From: Muribaculaceae bacterium Zag1
GTDB taxonomy: Bacteria; Bacteroidota; Bacteroidia; Bacteroidales; Muribaculaceae
Assembly: GCA_002633115.1 (NCBI GenBank)
Contig: NWBJ01000124.1
Span: 12,946 to 48,979 of the forward strand
Direction: 5' to 3'
Length of the DNA stretch: 36,034 nucleotides
The notes below the pieces were generated by a model, which did not search any database, was not told the DNA's origin, and was given only the letters and a program-made list of their open reading frames with translations. Shown piece after piece: positions 6,546 through 14,218 of this stretch. Both the position numbers and the translations under genes were made by a program. Numbering within the stretch: position 1 is the stretch's first letter; each line of letters begins with the position of its first letter.

Positions 6546-8020
6546 AAACACCTTATGGCATTGATGTTGGGTTTCCCATTTGGCGTAAGCGGAATCTCAG
6601 CGAGGCGCACAAACGATTCAGGAATCATATACGTGGGCAGGAATTGCGCCATCTTGCGTTTGAGGGCCGAGAGGCTGAACCGGCTTTTGCGCGGCACATA
6701 GTAAGCTGTCAGGTGCGATAGCCCCGCATCATCAGTATTTGGCACCACCACCCCGGCCTCAACCTCGGGGCAATTGCACAGCACATTCTCTACCTCGCTC
6801 GCCTCGACACGCCGCCCAAGTATCATCACTTGGCTGTCCTTGCGATAGAAAAACAGAAACTCGCCATCCTCGCGCCGCATACCCATGTCGCCGCTGCGAT
6901 ACATGCGCCGCCCATCGGGAAGAAGTACAAAGGCCTTATTCTCCTCCTTGCGGTCGCCCAGATAGCCATTGCTGACCCCCTCGCCGAAGATACAGATCTC
7001 GCCCTCGGTGCCGTCTGGCACTTTCCGCATCTGCTCATCCCGGATTTCGATTTGCGTACCATCGACAGGCAGCCCTATCGGGTAGGTGCCGTCAGGCAGT
7101 GAGTTGTCGGGCGTGCAGCGGAAATATGAGGCGCACACTGTGGTCTCTGATGGGCCGTAGGTATTATATATCGGATAGCGGTCGATCAGATGCTCGACAT
7201 AGTGCTTGCGCAGCACGTCGCCTCCGCTGATGAGCAGACGCAACGACTGCGGCAAAGCCGGCAGTTTGTCCATCTCGAGCAGCAGATACGGGAATCCGCT
7301 GACAATAGTCACACCCGTGCGCTCGGCAAAGTCCATAAGGGCGCGGATATCTTTTTTTTCTGCCTCGCTGGGTATTGCCAGCGCAGCGCCAGAAAGCAAG
7401 GTGGTGAAGACCTCCTCGACAAAGATATCAAACGAGCATACCGAGTTTTGCAGCATCACATCGCCCGGACCGGGATGGAACTCCTTGTCGAAGGCGCGTA
7501 CGTAATGGCACACATTGGCATTGGTCACCATCACCCCCTTGGGCAGACCGGTCGACCCAGAGGTGTACAGCACGTAGGCAAGCCTATCAGGCACTGACAA
7601 ATCGGGACGAGCCTCAGCCGGCTTTGGCAATTTCTGATGGGGAGCAAGCATCAACTGGGCAAATCCAGCTGTAAGGCGAGCATATTTCCGCTGGGTGATG
7701 ACAAAGTCAACCCCGCATTCAGCCATAACAAACTGTATGCGCTTTTTGGGGAATGATGGTTCGACCGGCACGTAGGCCCCTCCTGATTTCAGCACGGCAA
7801 AGATTGCCGCTATCATCAGCGGTGTGTGGTCCATGACCACCCCAACGCGACCCAGAGGCTCGGGCGGAAACATTGACGCGACCGCGTCAATCATCTGGTC
7901 GAGCTGGGCAAACGTGATATTCTGCTTGCCGTCGGTGATGGCCAAAGCGTCGGGATGCTCCTGCACCTGGCGTTGTAAGTATGCGTAGATTGTATCTTTC
8001 ATCGTGTGTATCTTTTTCAT
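6542..8020 (-). CDS. Stand-alone amino-acid adenylating enzyme (NRPS A-domain / DltA-like)
   Basis: ANL-superfamily AMP ligase of 492 residues that should activate an amino acid as aminoacyl-AMP. Adenylation motifs are present in order: A2-like LKSGGAYVPVEPSFPKKRI, A3 LYTSGSTGLPKGV near 151-163, A4 FDIFVEEVF with the Asp that binds the alpha-amine, A5 NTYGPSETT, A7 YRSGDMG, A8-like YRKDSQVMILGRRVEASEVE and A10 PNGKPNI with the catalytic Lys. No carrier-protein, condensation or thioesterase domain is fused, and no carrier gene lies nearby. The GNAT gene overlaps its stop. DltA-type D-alanine ligase is possible, but no dltB, C or D is present. An ATG at 8002 is an alternative start. Confidence 0.85.
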   Translation of the reverse strand: MKKIHTMKDTIYAYLQRQVQEHPDALAITDGKQNITFAQLDQMIDAVASMFPPEPLGRVGVVMDHTPLMIAAIFAVLKSGGAYVPVEPSFPKKRIQFVMAECGVDFVITQRKYARLTAGFAQLMLAPHQKLPKPAEARPDLSVPDRLAYVLYTSGSTGLPKGVMVTNANVCHYVRAFDKEFHPGPGDVMLQNSVCSFDIFVEEVFTTLLSGAALAIPSEAEKKDIRALMDFAERTGVTIVSGFPYLLLEMDKLPALPQSLRLLISGGDVLRKHYVEHLIDRYPIYNTYGPSETTVCASYFRCTPDNSLPDGTYPIGLPVDGTQIEIRDEQMRKVPDGTEGEICIFGEGVSNGYLGDRKEENKAFVLLPDGRRMYRSGDMGMRREDGEFLFFYRKDSQVMILGRRVEASEVENVLCNCPEVEAGVVVPNTDDAGLSHLTAYYVPRKSRFSLSALKRKMAQFLPTYMIPESFVRLAEIPLTPNGKPNINAIRCL

Positions 8021-8095
8021 AGCGGGGATTGCGGCATCCCCCTCTTTCTATAACAATCAACCCCTACGCCATTTCACCCCTCTCCCCCATTTTTT

Positions 8096-8240
8096 AAGAA
8101 AACGTAAGCACGCAAGAAAACGTAAGCACGCAAGAAAACGTAAGCACGTAAGAAAACGTAAGTACGTAAGATAGGAATTTAATTCACCATCAGTGTGCTT
8201 ACGTTTTCTTGCGTGCTTACGTTATCTTACGTGCTTACGG
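8096..8240. repeat. 18-bp tandem repeat followed by inverted copies
   Basis: Four head-to-tail units of AAGAAAACGTAAGCACGC (8096-8167, last two with C-to-T changes) are followed, after about 25 bases, by inverted units at 8193-8210 and 8211-8228 plus a partial one at 8229-8240. Together they can form a long hairpin. The element fills the gap between the stop of the dehydrogenase gene (8245) and the start of the adenylating enzyme (8020). It may end the upstream operon. There are no CRISPR-like spacers. Confidence 0.8.
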
Positions 8241-8244
8241 TTTA

Positions 8245-9456
8245 TTAGTTGTCGAGCAAGTCGACCTCGAGGGGCTCGTTGATGATTTCGTGCCAGGGGA
8301 GGCCCTGGATGGCGAGCTCGGCGAGGAATGGATCCGGGTCGAATTCCTCGACATTGTGCACACCCGGCTTGCGCCACTTGCCCTGCAGGAACATCATCGC
8401 GCCCACCATGGCCGGCACGCCGGTGGTGTAGCTCACTGCCTGCATGCCAGTCTCCTTGTATGCCTCCTGGTGCGAGCAATTGTTGTAGATATAATAGGTG
8501 AGCGGCTTGTCGTCCTTGCCAATGCCCGAGATGCGGCAGCCAATCGAGGTCTCGCCCGTGTAGTTCTTGCCCAGATCCTGGGGATTGGGCAGCACAGCCT
8601 TGAGGAACTGCAGCGGCACAATCTTCACGCCATTGTAGTCAACCTCGTCGATGCGAGCCATGCCGATGTCCTGGATCACGCGCAGGTGAGTCAGATACTC
8701 CTGCCCGAAGGTCATCCAGAAGCGCGCACGCTTGATGGTGGGATAGTTTTGCACCAAGCTCTCAAGCTCCTCGTGATACAGCAGGTATGAATCGCGCGGC
8801 CCGATGTTGGGATAGGTCAGCTCCATGTGCACCTCGAGCGGACCGGTGGTCACCCACTTGCCATCCTTGTAGTAGCGACCATTCTGGGTGATCTCGCGTA
8901 TGTTGATCTCAGGGTTGAAGTTGGTAGCGAAAGCCTTGCCATGGTTGCCAGCGTTGCAGTCAACGATGTCGAGATACTCCATAGCCTTGAAATAGTGCTT
9001 GGCGGCATAAGCCGTAAACACTCCCGACACGCCCGGGTCGAATCCGCAGCCGAGGATAGCCGTCAGGCCAGCCTTCTCAAATTTCTCGCGGTAGGCCCAT
9101 TGCCATGAGTACTCAAAGTGGGCTACATCCTTGGGCTCGTAGTTGGCCGTATCGAGATAGTTGACGCCGCACTCGAGGCAAGCGTCCATGATGGTGAGGT
9201 CCTGGTAGGGAAGAGCCACATTGATCACAATGTCGGGCTTGTGGCGACGCATCAATTCCACCAGCTGCGGCACACTGTCGGCATCGACCTGGTCGGTTGT
9301 GATATTGGGAGCGCCGATGGCGGCAGCCACGGCATCGCATTTGGCGCGGTTGCGCGAGGCGATTACGATTTCGTTGAATACTTGCGGATTCTGAGCGCAC
9401 TTGTGGGCCACCACGGTGCCTACGCCTCCGCATCCGATGATTAGTACTTTGTTCAT
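8245..9456 (-). CDS. Carboxynorspermidine/carboxyspermidine dehydrogenase (saccharopine dehydrogenase family)
   Basis: NAD(P)H-dependent enzyme that condenses a diamine (putrescine for spermidine) with aspartate semialdehyde to carboxyspermidine, the step before carboxyspermidine decarboxylase in the Bacteroidetes route. From the ATG at 9456 it has 403 residues. Evidence: the Rossmann start MNKVLIIGCGGVGTVVAHK, VINVALPYQDLTIMDACLE, ILGCGFDPGVSGVFTAYAA and a C-terminal YTTGVPAMVGAMMFLQGKW. The open frame extends to 9882 but that part is antisense-like sequence overlapping the next gene. It starts 8 bases after the membrane-protein stop. speA, supplying agmatine for putrescine, lies 5 kb away. 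The decarboxylase is not in the window. Confidence 0.87.
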   Translation of the reverse strand: MNKVLIIGCGGVGTVVAHKCAQNPQVFNEIVIASRNRAKCDAVAAAIGAPNITTDQVDADSVPQLVELMRRHKPDIVINVALPYQDLTIMDACLECGVNYLDTANYEPKDVAHFEYSWQWAYREKFEKAGLTAILGCGFDPGVSGVFTAYAAKHYFKAMEYLDIVDCNAGNHGKAFATNFNPEINIREITQNGRYYKDGKWVTTGPLEVHMELTYPNIGPRDSYLLYHEELESLVQNYPTIKRARFWMTFGQEYLTHLRVIQDIGMARIDEVDYNGVKIVPLQFLKAVLPNPQDLGKNYTGETSIGCRISGIGKDDKPLTYYIYNNCSHQEAYKETGMQAVSYTTGVPAMVGAMMFLQGKWRKPGVHNVEEFDPDPFLAELAIQGLPWHEIINEPLEVDLLDN

Positions 9457-9464
9457 TAAGGGTT

Positions 9465-10523
9465 TTAGGTTTTTGAGTTTATCTGTGTATTTATCTTCGA
9501 GATATTTTTCTTTTTGTCGAGGATGATGGCCACGAATGTGAATATGCCAAGCAGGATGAGCGAGAGTGTGGTGCTGCCAAGCGACAGATTGGCAAAAGCC
9601 ACAGCATTGGTGTGCTCTACGCCATAGAAACTCATGGCAAACACCACAGCCCATTGCCAAGGCCCGATGCCCCCATTTGACGGCACACCCATGGCAATGC
9701 TGCCAAGCACAAAGGTCACAAACGCCATCGACACGCCATATTCCGACACCGCATCGCGAGTAAAGGGGAAGGCGAACATCGACACATACATCTGCAGGAA
9801 ATAGCACCCCCAGATGCCTACCGTGAAGAGCAGCCACCGCCCCTTGCCGCGCATTGTGCCAACCACCGCAAAGCCCTGCCACAGTCCCTTGACAAAATTC
9901 TGTACCTTGCCAAAGAATGTGTCCTTAGCCCCCTTGCGAGTGAGAAACCACCACGCAAAGATCAAACAAGCGGCCGCGGCGATCCACAGCCACGGCGAGG
10001 TCACCACGGTGACTATCCTCTCGTATTGGTCTTGGTTTTGGGCCAGATAGCTGCGTATATGGGACGATGCCAACAGGAATGCCCACACCAGCATCAGGAA
10101 CACCGTGATGGTGTCGGCCAGACGGTCGGCAACCATCGAGCCAAACACGGTCGAGAAGGTGGCTTTTTGCCTCTGGGCCACATAGCCCGTGCGCCACACC
10201 TCGCCCAGGCGCGGGAATAGCAGATTGATGGCGTAGGTGCCAAATATACTGTACACCAAGATATGCAGCGGCGCATTCACCCCGAGGGCTTGCAACTGGA
10301 TATTCCAGCGACAAGCGCGGAAAAATTGCGCCAACACGCTTATGAGCAGACCAAGGGCTATCCACCAATAATTGCATTGGCGATTGATGATATCTATCAT
10401 CTCCCTGAAGTTGATCTCCTTGAACATGAGCCAGCACAGGCCCACGGTGATCACCAGGGGGATTAAGAATTTCATCAGCTGGCTGAGCCAGCCCGGACGG
10501 CCCTTTTGCTTGCTCTTGGTCAT
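9465..10523 (-). CDS. LPG-synthase-type (AglD/MprF N-terminal-like) integral membrane protein
   Basis: 352-residue polytopic membrane protein of the lysylphosphatidylglycerol synthase TM family (UPF0104-like), without the soluble aminoacyl-transferase domain of MprF. About eight hydrophobic segments are visible, for example FLIPLVITVGLCWLMF, WWIALGLLISVLAQFF and TVFLMLVWAFLLA. The family core PRLGEVWRTGYVAQRQKATFS and GSIAMGVPSNGGIGPWQWAVVF is well preserved. Some relatives are thought to flip lipids, but the substrate here is unknown. The ATG at 10523 overlaps the stop of the GYF_2/CD225 gene (ATGA), and the carboxyspermidine dehydrogenase follows 8 bases after its stop, so the three form one operon. 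Confidence 0.82.
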   Translation of the reverse strand: MTKSKQKGRPGWLSQLMKFLIPLVITVGLCWLMFKEINFREMIDIINRQCNYWWIALGLLISVLAQFFRACRWNIQLQALGVNAPLHILVYSIFGTYAINLLFPRLGEVWRTGYVAQRQKATFSTVFGSMVADRLADTITVFLMLVWAFLLASSHIRSYLAQNQDQYERIVTVVTSPWLWIAAAACLIFAWWFLTRKGAKDTFFGKVQNFVKGLWQGFAVVGTMRGKGRWLLFTVGIWGCYFLQMYVSMFAFPFTRDAVSEYGVSMAFVTFVLGSIAMGVPSNGGIGPWQWAVVFAMSFYGVEHTNAVAFANLSLGSTTLSLILLGIFTFVAIILDKKKNISKINTQINSKT

Positions 10524-11029
10524 AAGGCTTGGGTCAGTAGGGTAAAGGGGAACATTATCAAGCTGGTCACGATTGTGATCATGATCCACCATTCAGTGGT
10601 GCGCGACATGCGCCGTGCGCCTTCAAAATTGCGGTTGCGGTAGCGCCCCATCGTCGAGGCTCCAGTGATGATAGGTATGATGCCCACCGGGTTGCAACAA
10701 ACCACTGTGAGCAGTATCGACCACACAAAAAATGTAGGCGGACATTTTGGCGCATGCTCCTCATGAGCCGGCTGGCGCTGAGCCCACTGGTAGCTTTGGT
10801 AGCTGTACGATTCTTGACGCTGCGGCTCGGACTGGGCCGAGGCATCATACTTGGGCTCATCGGCTGCGCCGGCAAAGAGCGAAGCCGTAGCGGGAGCCTG
10901 TCCGGCCGGCAGCCAGTCGGCAAGGCCTTCGTACCATACCGGGGTGGAAGCGTCCATGCGCGCCAAGGGGAGAGCCTCCAGGTCGTAAGGCCCTTCCTGA
11001 GTGCCATTGAGATGGATCCAGATCTTCAT
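10520..11029 (-). CDS. GYF_2 (DUF4339) plus CD225/dispanin-like membrane protein
   Basis: 169 residues in three parts. Residues 1-45 are a GYF_2 domain (MKIWIHLNGTQEGPYDLEAL, then VWYEGLADWLPAGQ). About 55-95 is a Gln/Ser/Tyr-rich linker (SYSYQSYQWAQRQPAHEEHA). About 100-169 is a CD225-like pair of membrane segments (FFVWSILLTVVCCNPVGIIP and WWIMITIVTSLIMFPFTLL) with the NPVG turn. It lacks a signal peptide. Proteins of this layout are common in Bacteroidetes and have no established function. It is the first gene of the operon and is translationally coupled to the downstream membrane protein. Confidence 0.82.
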   Translation of the reverse strand: MKIWIHLNGTQEGPYDLEALPLARMDASTPVWYEGLADWLPAGQAPATASLFAGAADEPKYDASAQSEPQRQESYSYQSYQWAQRQPAHEEHAPKCPPTFFVWSILLTVVCCNPVGIIPIITGASTMGRYRNRNFEGARRMSRTTEWWIMITIVTSLIMFPFTLLTQAL

Positions 11030-11053
11030 TTAGGGTTAGATATTGGGGGTTAG

Positions 11054-11167
11054 AAAACCACAGATTTACACCTATTCTCACAGATTTTGATACAGTGACC
11101 AAGATTGGAGGAGATTGGAATCGCACCAATTGACAATCGGCGAGAATCCGTGTAAATCTGTGGTTTT
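11054..11167. repeat. Inverted repeat with CCACAGATTTACAC arms
   Basis: AAAACCACAGATTTACAC (11054-11071) and its exact complement (11150-11167) enclose 78 bases; pairing continues inwards over ATTCTC/GAGAAT with two mismatches. The element lies between the dispanin-like gene and deoC. The arm resembles short repeats scattered through many bacterial genomes, so this may be a small non-autonomous mobile element. I see no gene in it. Confidence 0.6.
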
Positions 11168-11197
11168 AGTTATGACTTAGCGATGGTGCTTGGGTCT

Positions 11198-12085
11198 TTA
11201 GAAGAATTTTGTCTCCTCGCCGAGGATATCGGTGAGCAGGCTGTTGGCCAGACGGCTGGCTCCGAGGCGGAACCACTCCTTGTCGAGCCACTTGTCGCCG
11301 AGCACTTCCTTGACGATGGTGTAGTACTTGACAGCATCCTCGGTGGTAGAGATGCCACCCGAGGCCTTAAAGCCTACCATGTTGCCAGTCTTCTCGTAGT
11401 ATTCCTTGAGGCACTGGCACATCACATAAGCAGCCTCGAGCGAGGCTCCGGCATATACCTTGCCGGTGCTGGTCTTCAGGAAGTCGGCTCCCGAATACAG
11501 CGACAGCACCGATGCGGCGCGGATATTCTCGGCGGTCTTGAGGGCGCCGGTCTCGAGGATTACCTTCAGGCGGGCGGCATCGCCGCATGCGTCCTTCTGC
11601 TCTGAAATCTCGTCGCAGACTGCCTCCCAGTCGCCATCGAGATAGTTGCCAACGTTGAACACTATGTCGACCTCGTCGGCGCCATCGAGCACGGCCAGCT
11701 TGGTCTCGCTCACCTTGGTCTCAAGGAACGACTGAGCTGTGGGGAAGCAGCCCGACACGCAGGCCACCTCGACCTTGCTCACCTCGAGCACTGTGCGCAC
11801 CACCGAGGTGAAGTTGGGGAATACGCAGATAGCGGCCACGTTGGGCAGCTCGGGATGCTCCTCGTCAAAGGCGTTGACGCGCTCGGTGAAGTTTGACACC
11901 GATACGGGAGAATCGGTAGTATTGAGGGTGGTGAGGTCGATGCAGTTGAAGCATTTTTTCCACACCTCGGGAGTCATGTTTTCTTGGAGATGCTCGTCGA
12001 TGATTTTCTTTACGGCATCAGCCACTTCTTGATCATTGGTTATGACGCGGCTCGCAGCCACGGTGTCATGATACTTGTCGCTCAT
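11198..12085 (-). CDS. deoC: Deoxyribose-phosphate aldolase
   Basis: Class I aldolase that splits 2-deoxyribose-5-phosphate into glyceraldehyde-3-phosphate and acetaldehyde in deoxynucleoside catabolism. 295 residues from the ATG at 12085, longer than the E. coli enzyme but normal for this clade. Catalytic residues are visible: the Asp in DGADEVDIVFNVG (about 140), the Schiff-base Lys in ADFLKTSTGK (about 204) and the second Lys in GFKASGGI (about 240). The open frame runs on to 12175, but that part overlaps the mazG-like gene. It starts 7 bases after the mazG-like stop, so the two form an operon dealing with nucleotides. Confidence 0.95.
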   Translation of the reverse strand: MSDKYHDTVAASRVITNDQEVADAVKKIIDEHLQENMTPEVWKKCFNCIDLTTLNTTDSPVSVSNFTERVNAFDEEHPELPNVAAICVFPNFTSVVRTVLEVSKVEVACVSGCFPTAQSFLETKVSETKLAVLDGADEVDIVFNVGNYLDGDWEAVCDEISEQKDACGDAARLKVILETGALKTAENIRAASVLSLYSGADFLKTSTGKVYAGASLEAAYVMCQCLKEYYEKTGNMVGFKASGGISTTEDAVKYYTIVKEVLGDKWLDKEWFRLGASRLANSLLTDILGEETKFF

Positions 12086-12092
12086 AGTGGTA

Positions 12093-12449
12093 TTATTGGT
12101 TTGATATAGGGTTATGGTTCTGAGGAGAGAATCGGTTGGCATCGCGCCGCGTCTTTTTCTCCAAATTGGCGGCAAAGGCGTCGGTTAGGTCGATGCCAGT
12201 CTGGTTGGCTATTGCCATCACTACCCACACCACGTCGGCAAGCTCATCAGCCAGATTGAGCTTGTCGGTGGACTTGGCTACTTGGTCTCCATAGAGACGA
12301 GCCATCGCACGAGCCACCTCCCCCGTCTCCTCGGCCAGGATGGCCATATTGGTGAGCGGTGAGAAGTAGCCCCCACCGTAGGTGGTAATCCACCTATGCA
12401 CCTCGGCCTGGGCCTGGCGCAGGGTAATTGGGCTATCGTTTTCTGCCAT
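12093..12449 (-). CDS. MazG-like nucleotide pyrophosphohydrolase
   Basis: 118-residue all-alpha NTP pyrophosphatase of the MazG-like superfamily, probably cleaning up non-canonical or excess nucleoside triphosphates. The metal-binding pattern is clear: EETGEVARAMAR (the ExxE) and LADELADVVWVVMAIA (the ExxD). The tail after residue 100 (RFSPQNHNPISNQ) is poorly ordered. It is first in an operon with deoC. A TAATTTTG box ends only 7 bases before the ATG, so the transcript may be almost leaderless. Confidence 0.85.
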   Translation of the reverse strand: MAENDSPITLRQAQAEVHRWITTYGGGYFSPLTNMAILAEETGEVARAMARLYGDQVAKSTDKLNLADELADVVWVVMAIANQTGIDLTDAFAANLEKKTRRDANRFSPQNHNPISNQ

Positions 12450-12456
12450 GTGGCAA

Positions 12457-12464
12457 CAAAATTA
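12457..12464 (-). promoter_or_regulatory. Predicted -7 element (TAATTTTG) for mazG-deoC
   Basis: Minus-strand TAATTTTG fits the TAnnTTTG consensus and ends 7 bases before the ATG at 12449, which would put the transcription start at or next to the start codon. Confidence 0.5.
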
Positions 12465-12559
12465 CACAAAACTTTTAAATATAACAACGATAAAGGGGAA
12501 TTTTATTTCTAAAGAGTGAATTTATTCGGCCAATTAGCCTAAATGTGGTTTTTATTTCT

Positions 12560-12567
12560 TAACTTTG
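12560..12567 (+). promoter_or_regulatory. Predicted -7 element (TAACTTTG) for purB
   Basis: TAACTTTG on the plus strand, followed by an 80-base leader to the purB ATG at 12648. The -33 element is weak. It diverges from the mazG promoter. Confidence 0.55.
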
Positions 12568-12647
12568 TGCTCATAAAATCGTTGATTCTGCCAACGATAA
12601 TACCAAAGACACAAACGATACACAGCATAAAGAACATAAACTGAAAA

Positions 12648-14003
12648 ATGGAACTAACGCCACTCACGGCCATAAGCGCCATCGACGGCCGCTATCGCAG
12701 CAAATGCGAGAGGCTCGACGAGTATTTTTCTGAGTATGCGCTCATCAAATACCGCATAAGGGTCGAAATCGAGTATTTCATCGCCCTCACCCAGCTAGGG
12801 CTGCCTCAGCTGCCCGCGCTGTCGCATATCGACGAGGAGGTGCTGCGCGACATCTACCGCACATTCACCGTAGAGCAAGCCAAGCGCGTCAAGGAGATTG
12901 AGGCAGTGACCAACCACGATGTCAAGGCTGTCGAATACTTCATCAAGGAGCAATTCGCCGCCCTGCATCTCTCAATCGACATCAGCGAGCTCAAGGAATT
13001 TGTGCATTTCGGCCTCACATCGCAGGACATCAACAACACCGCTGTGCCTCTGTCGGTATCCGAGGCATTGCGCGATGTGTACCGCCCCAAGGTGGTCGAG
13101 GTGATCGATGCTCTGCGCGAGCGAGCCAACGAATGGGCTGATATACCCATGCTGGCCAAGACCCACGGCCAGCCGGCAAGCCCAACTCGCCTGGGCAAGG
13201 AGCTGATGGTCTACGTCTACCGCATGGAGCAGCAGCTGGCTCAGCTCGATGCCGTAAAGATCTCGGGCAAATTTGGCGGCGCTACTGGCAACTTCAATGC
13301 CCACCACGCAGCATTCCCACAGGTAGATTGGCGCGAATTTGCCAACAAATTCCTCTCCGAGACGTTAGGTATTGAAAGAGAACAATATACAACCCAGATA
13401 TCCAATTACGACAATCTCGCCGCCCTGTTTGACGCGCTGAGGCGCATCAACACCGTGATGCTCGACCTGGACCGCGACATGTGGATGTACATCTCGATGG
13501 ACTATTTCAAGCAGCAGATCAAGGCTGGCGAGGTCGGCTCATCAGCCATGCCCCACAAGGTGAACCCCATCGATTACGAAAACTCGGAGGGCAACCTGGG
13601 CATCGCCAATGCCCTGCTGTCGCATCTGGCCCAGAAGCTGCCGGTATCGCGCCTGCAGCGCGACCTGACCGACTCGACAGTGCTGCGCAACATAGGCGTG
13701 CCTCTCGCCCACGGCATGATCGCCATGGCCAGCACCCTCAAGGGGCTCGGCAAGCTGCTGCTCAACAAGGCAGCCATCGATGCCGACCTCGACAAGATGT
13801 GGAGCGTGGTAGCCGAGGGCATACAGACCATCCTGCGCCGCGAGGGATATCCCAACCCGTATGAGACCCTCAAGGCCCTGACCCGCACCAACCAGGGTGT
13901 GACCGAGCAGAGCATACAGGACTTTATCGACACGCTGCAAGTCAGCCCCGCCGTCAAAGCCGAGCTCCACGCCCTCACCCCCCACAGCTACACCGGCATG
14001 TAG
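12648..14003 (+). CDS. purB: Adenylosuccinate lyase
   Basis: Purine biosynthesis enzyme that releases fumarate from SAICAR and from adenylosuccinate. 451 residues, the PurB length of the E. coli type. Evidence: the N-terminal MELTPLTAISAIDGRYRSKC, EAVTNHDVKAVEYFIKE, HFGLTSQDINNTAVPL, KTHGQPASPTRLGKEL and the fumarase/aspartase signature GSSAMPHKVNP near residues 296-306 that carries the catalytic loop Ser. No defect is seen. It has its own promoter, and an array of TCGA-rich repeats separates it from speA. Confidence 0.96.
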   Translation: MELTPLTAISAIDGRYRSKCERLDEYFSEYALIKYRIRVEIEYFIALTQLGLPQLPALSHIDEEVLRDIYRTFTVEQAKRVKEIEAVTNHDVKAVEYFIKEQFAALHLSIDISELKEFVHFGLTSQDINNTAVPLSVSEALRDVYRPKVVEVIDALRERANEWADIPMLAKTHGQPASPTRLGKELMVYVYRMEQQLAQLDAVKISGKFGGATGNFNAHHAAFPQVDWREFANKFLSETLGIEREQYTTQISNYDNLAALFDALRRINTVMLDLDRDMWMYISMDYFKQQIKAGEVGSSAMPHKVNPIDYENSEGNLGIANALLSHLAQKLPVSRLQRDLTDSTVLRNIGVPLAHGMIAMASTLKGLGKLLLNKAAIDADLDKMWSVVAEGIQTILRREGYPNPYETLKALTRTNQGVTEQSIQDFIDTLQVSPAVKAELHALTPHSYTGM

Positions 14004-14032
14004 CCCCAGGCCAACTCGATCGCCCTCGATAA

Positions 14033-14190
14033 TCTCGATTCTCTCGATTCTTTCGATTCTTTCGATTCTTTCGATTCTTTCGAGAATTCTCGAAAGTTCT
14101 CGAAAGTTCTCGAAAATTCTCGACAATTCTCGACAATTCTCGACAATTCTCGACAATTCTCGACAATTCTCGATAATTCTCGACAATAAT
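14033..14190. repeat. 9-bp and 10-bp tandem arrays between purB and speA
   Basis: Five units of TTTCGATTC or TCTCGATTC (14033-14077) run into ten full units of CGACAATTCT and variants (14081-14180) plus a partial unit. A perfect 20-bp palindrome CTTTCGAGAATTCTCGAAAG (14077-14096) marks the junction. The array leaves only about 30 bases before the speA ATG. Apparent minus-strand open frames rich in NCRELSRIVE are products of the repeat and not genes. Confidence 0.85.
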
Positions 14191-14218
14191 TAACCCCAAA
14201 AATACCCACTCATTAGGA

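Noticed and set aside
9457-9882. N-terminal extension of the carboxyspermidine dehydrogenase
   Set aside because: The extra 142 codons overlap the membrane-protein gene in another frame; the Rossmann start MNKVLIIGCGG at 9456 is the natural N-terminus.
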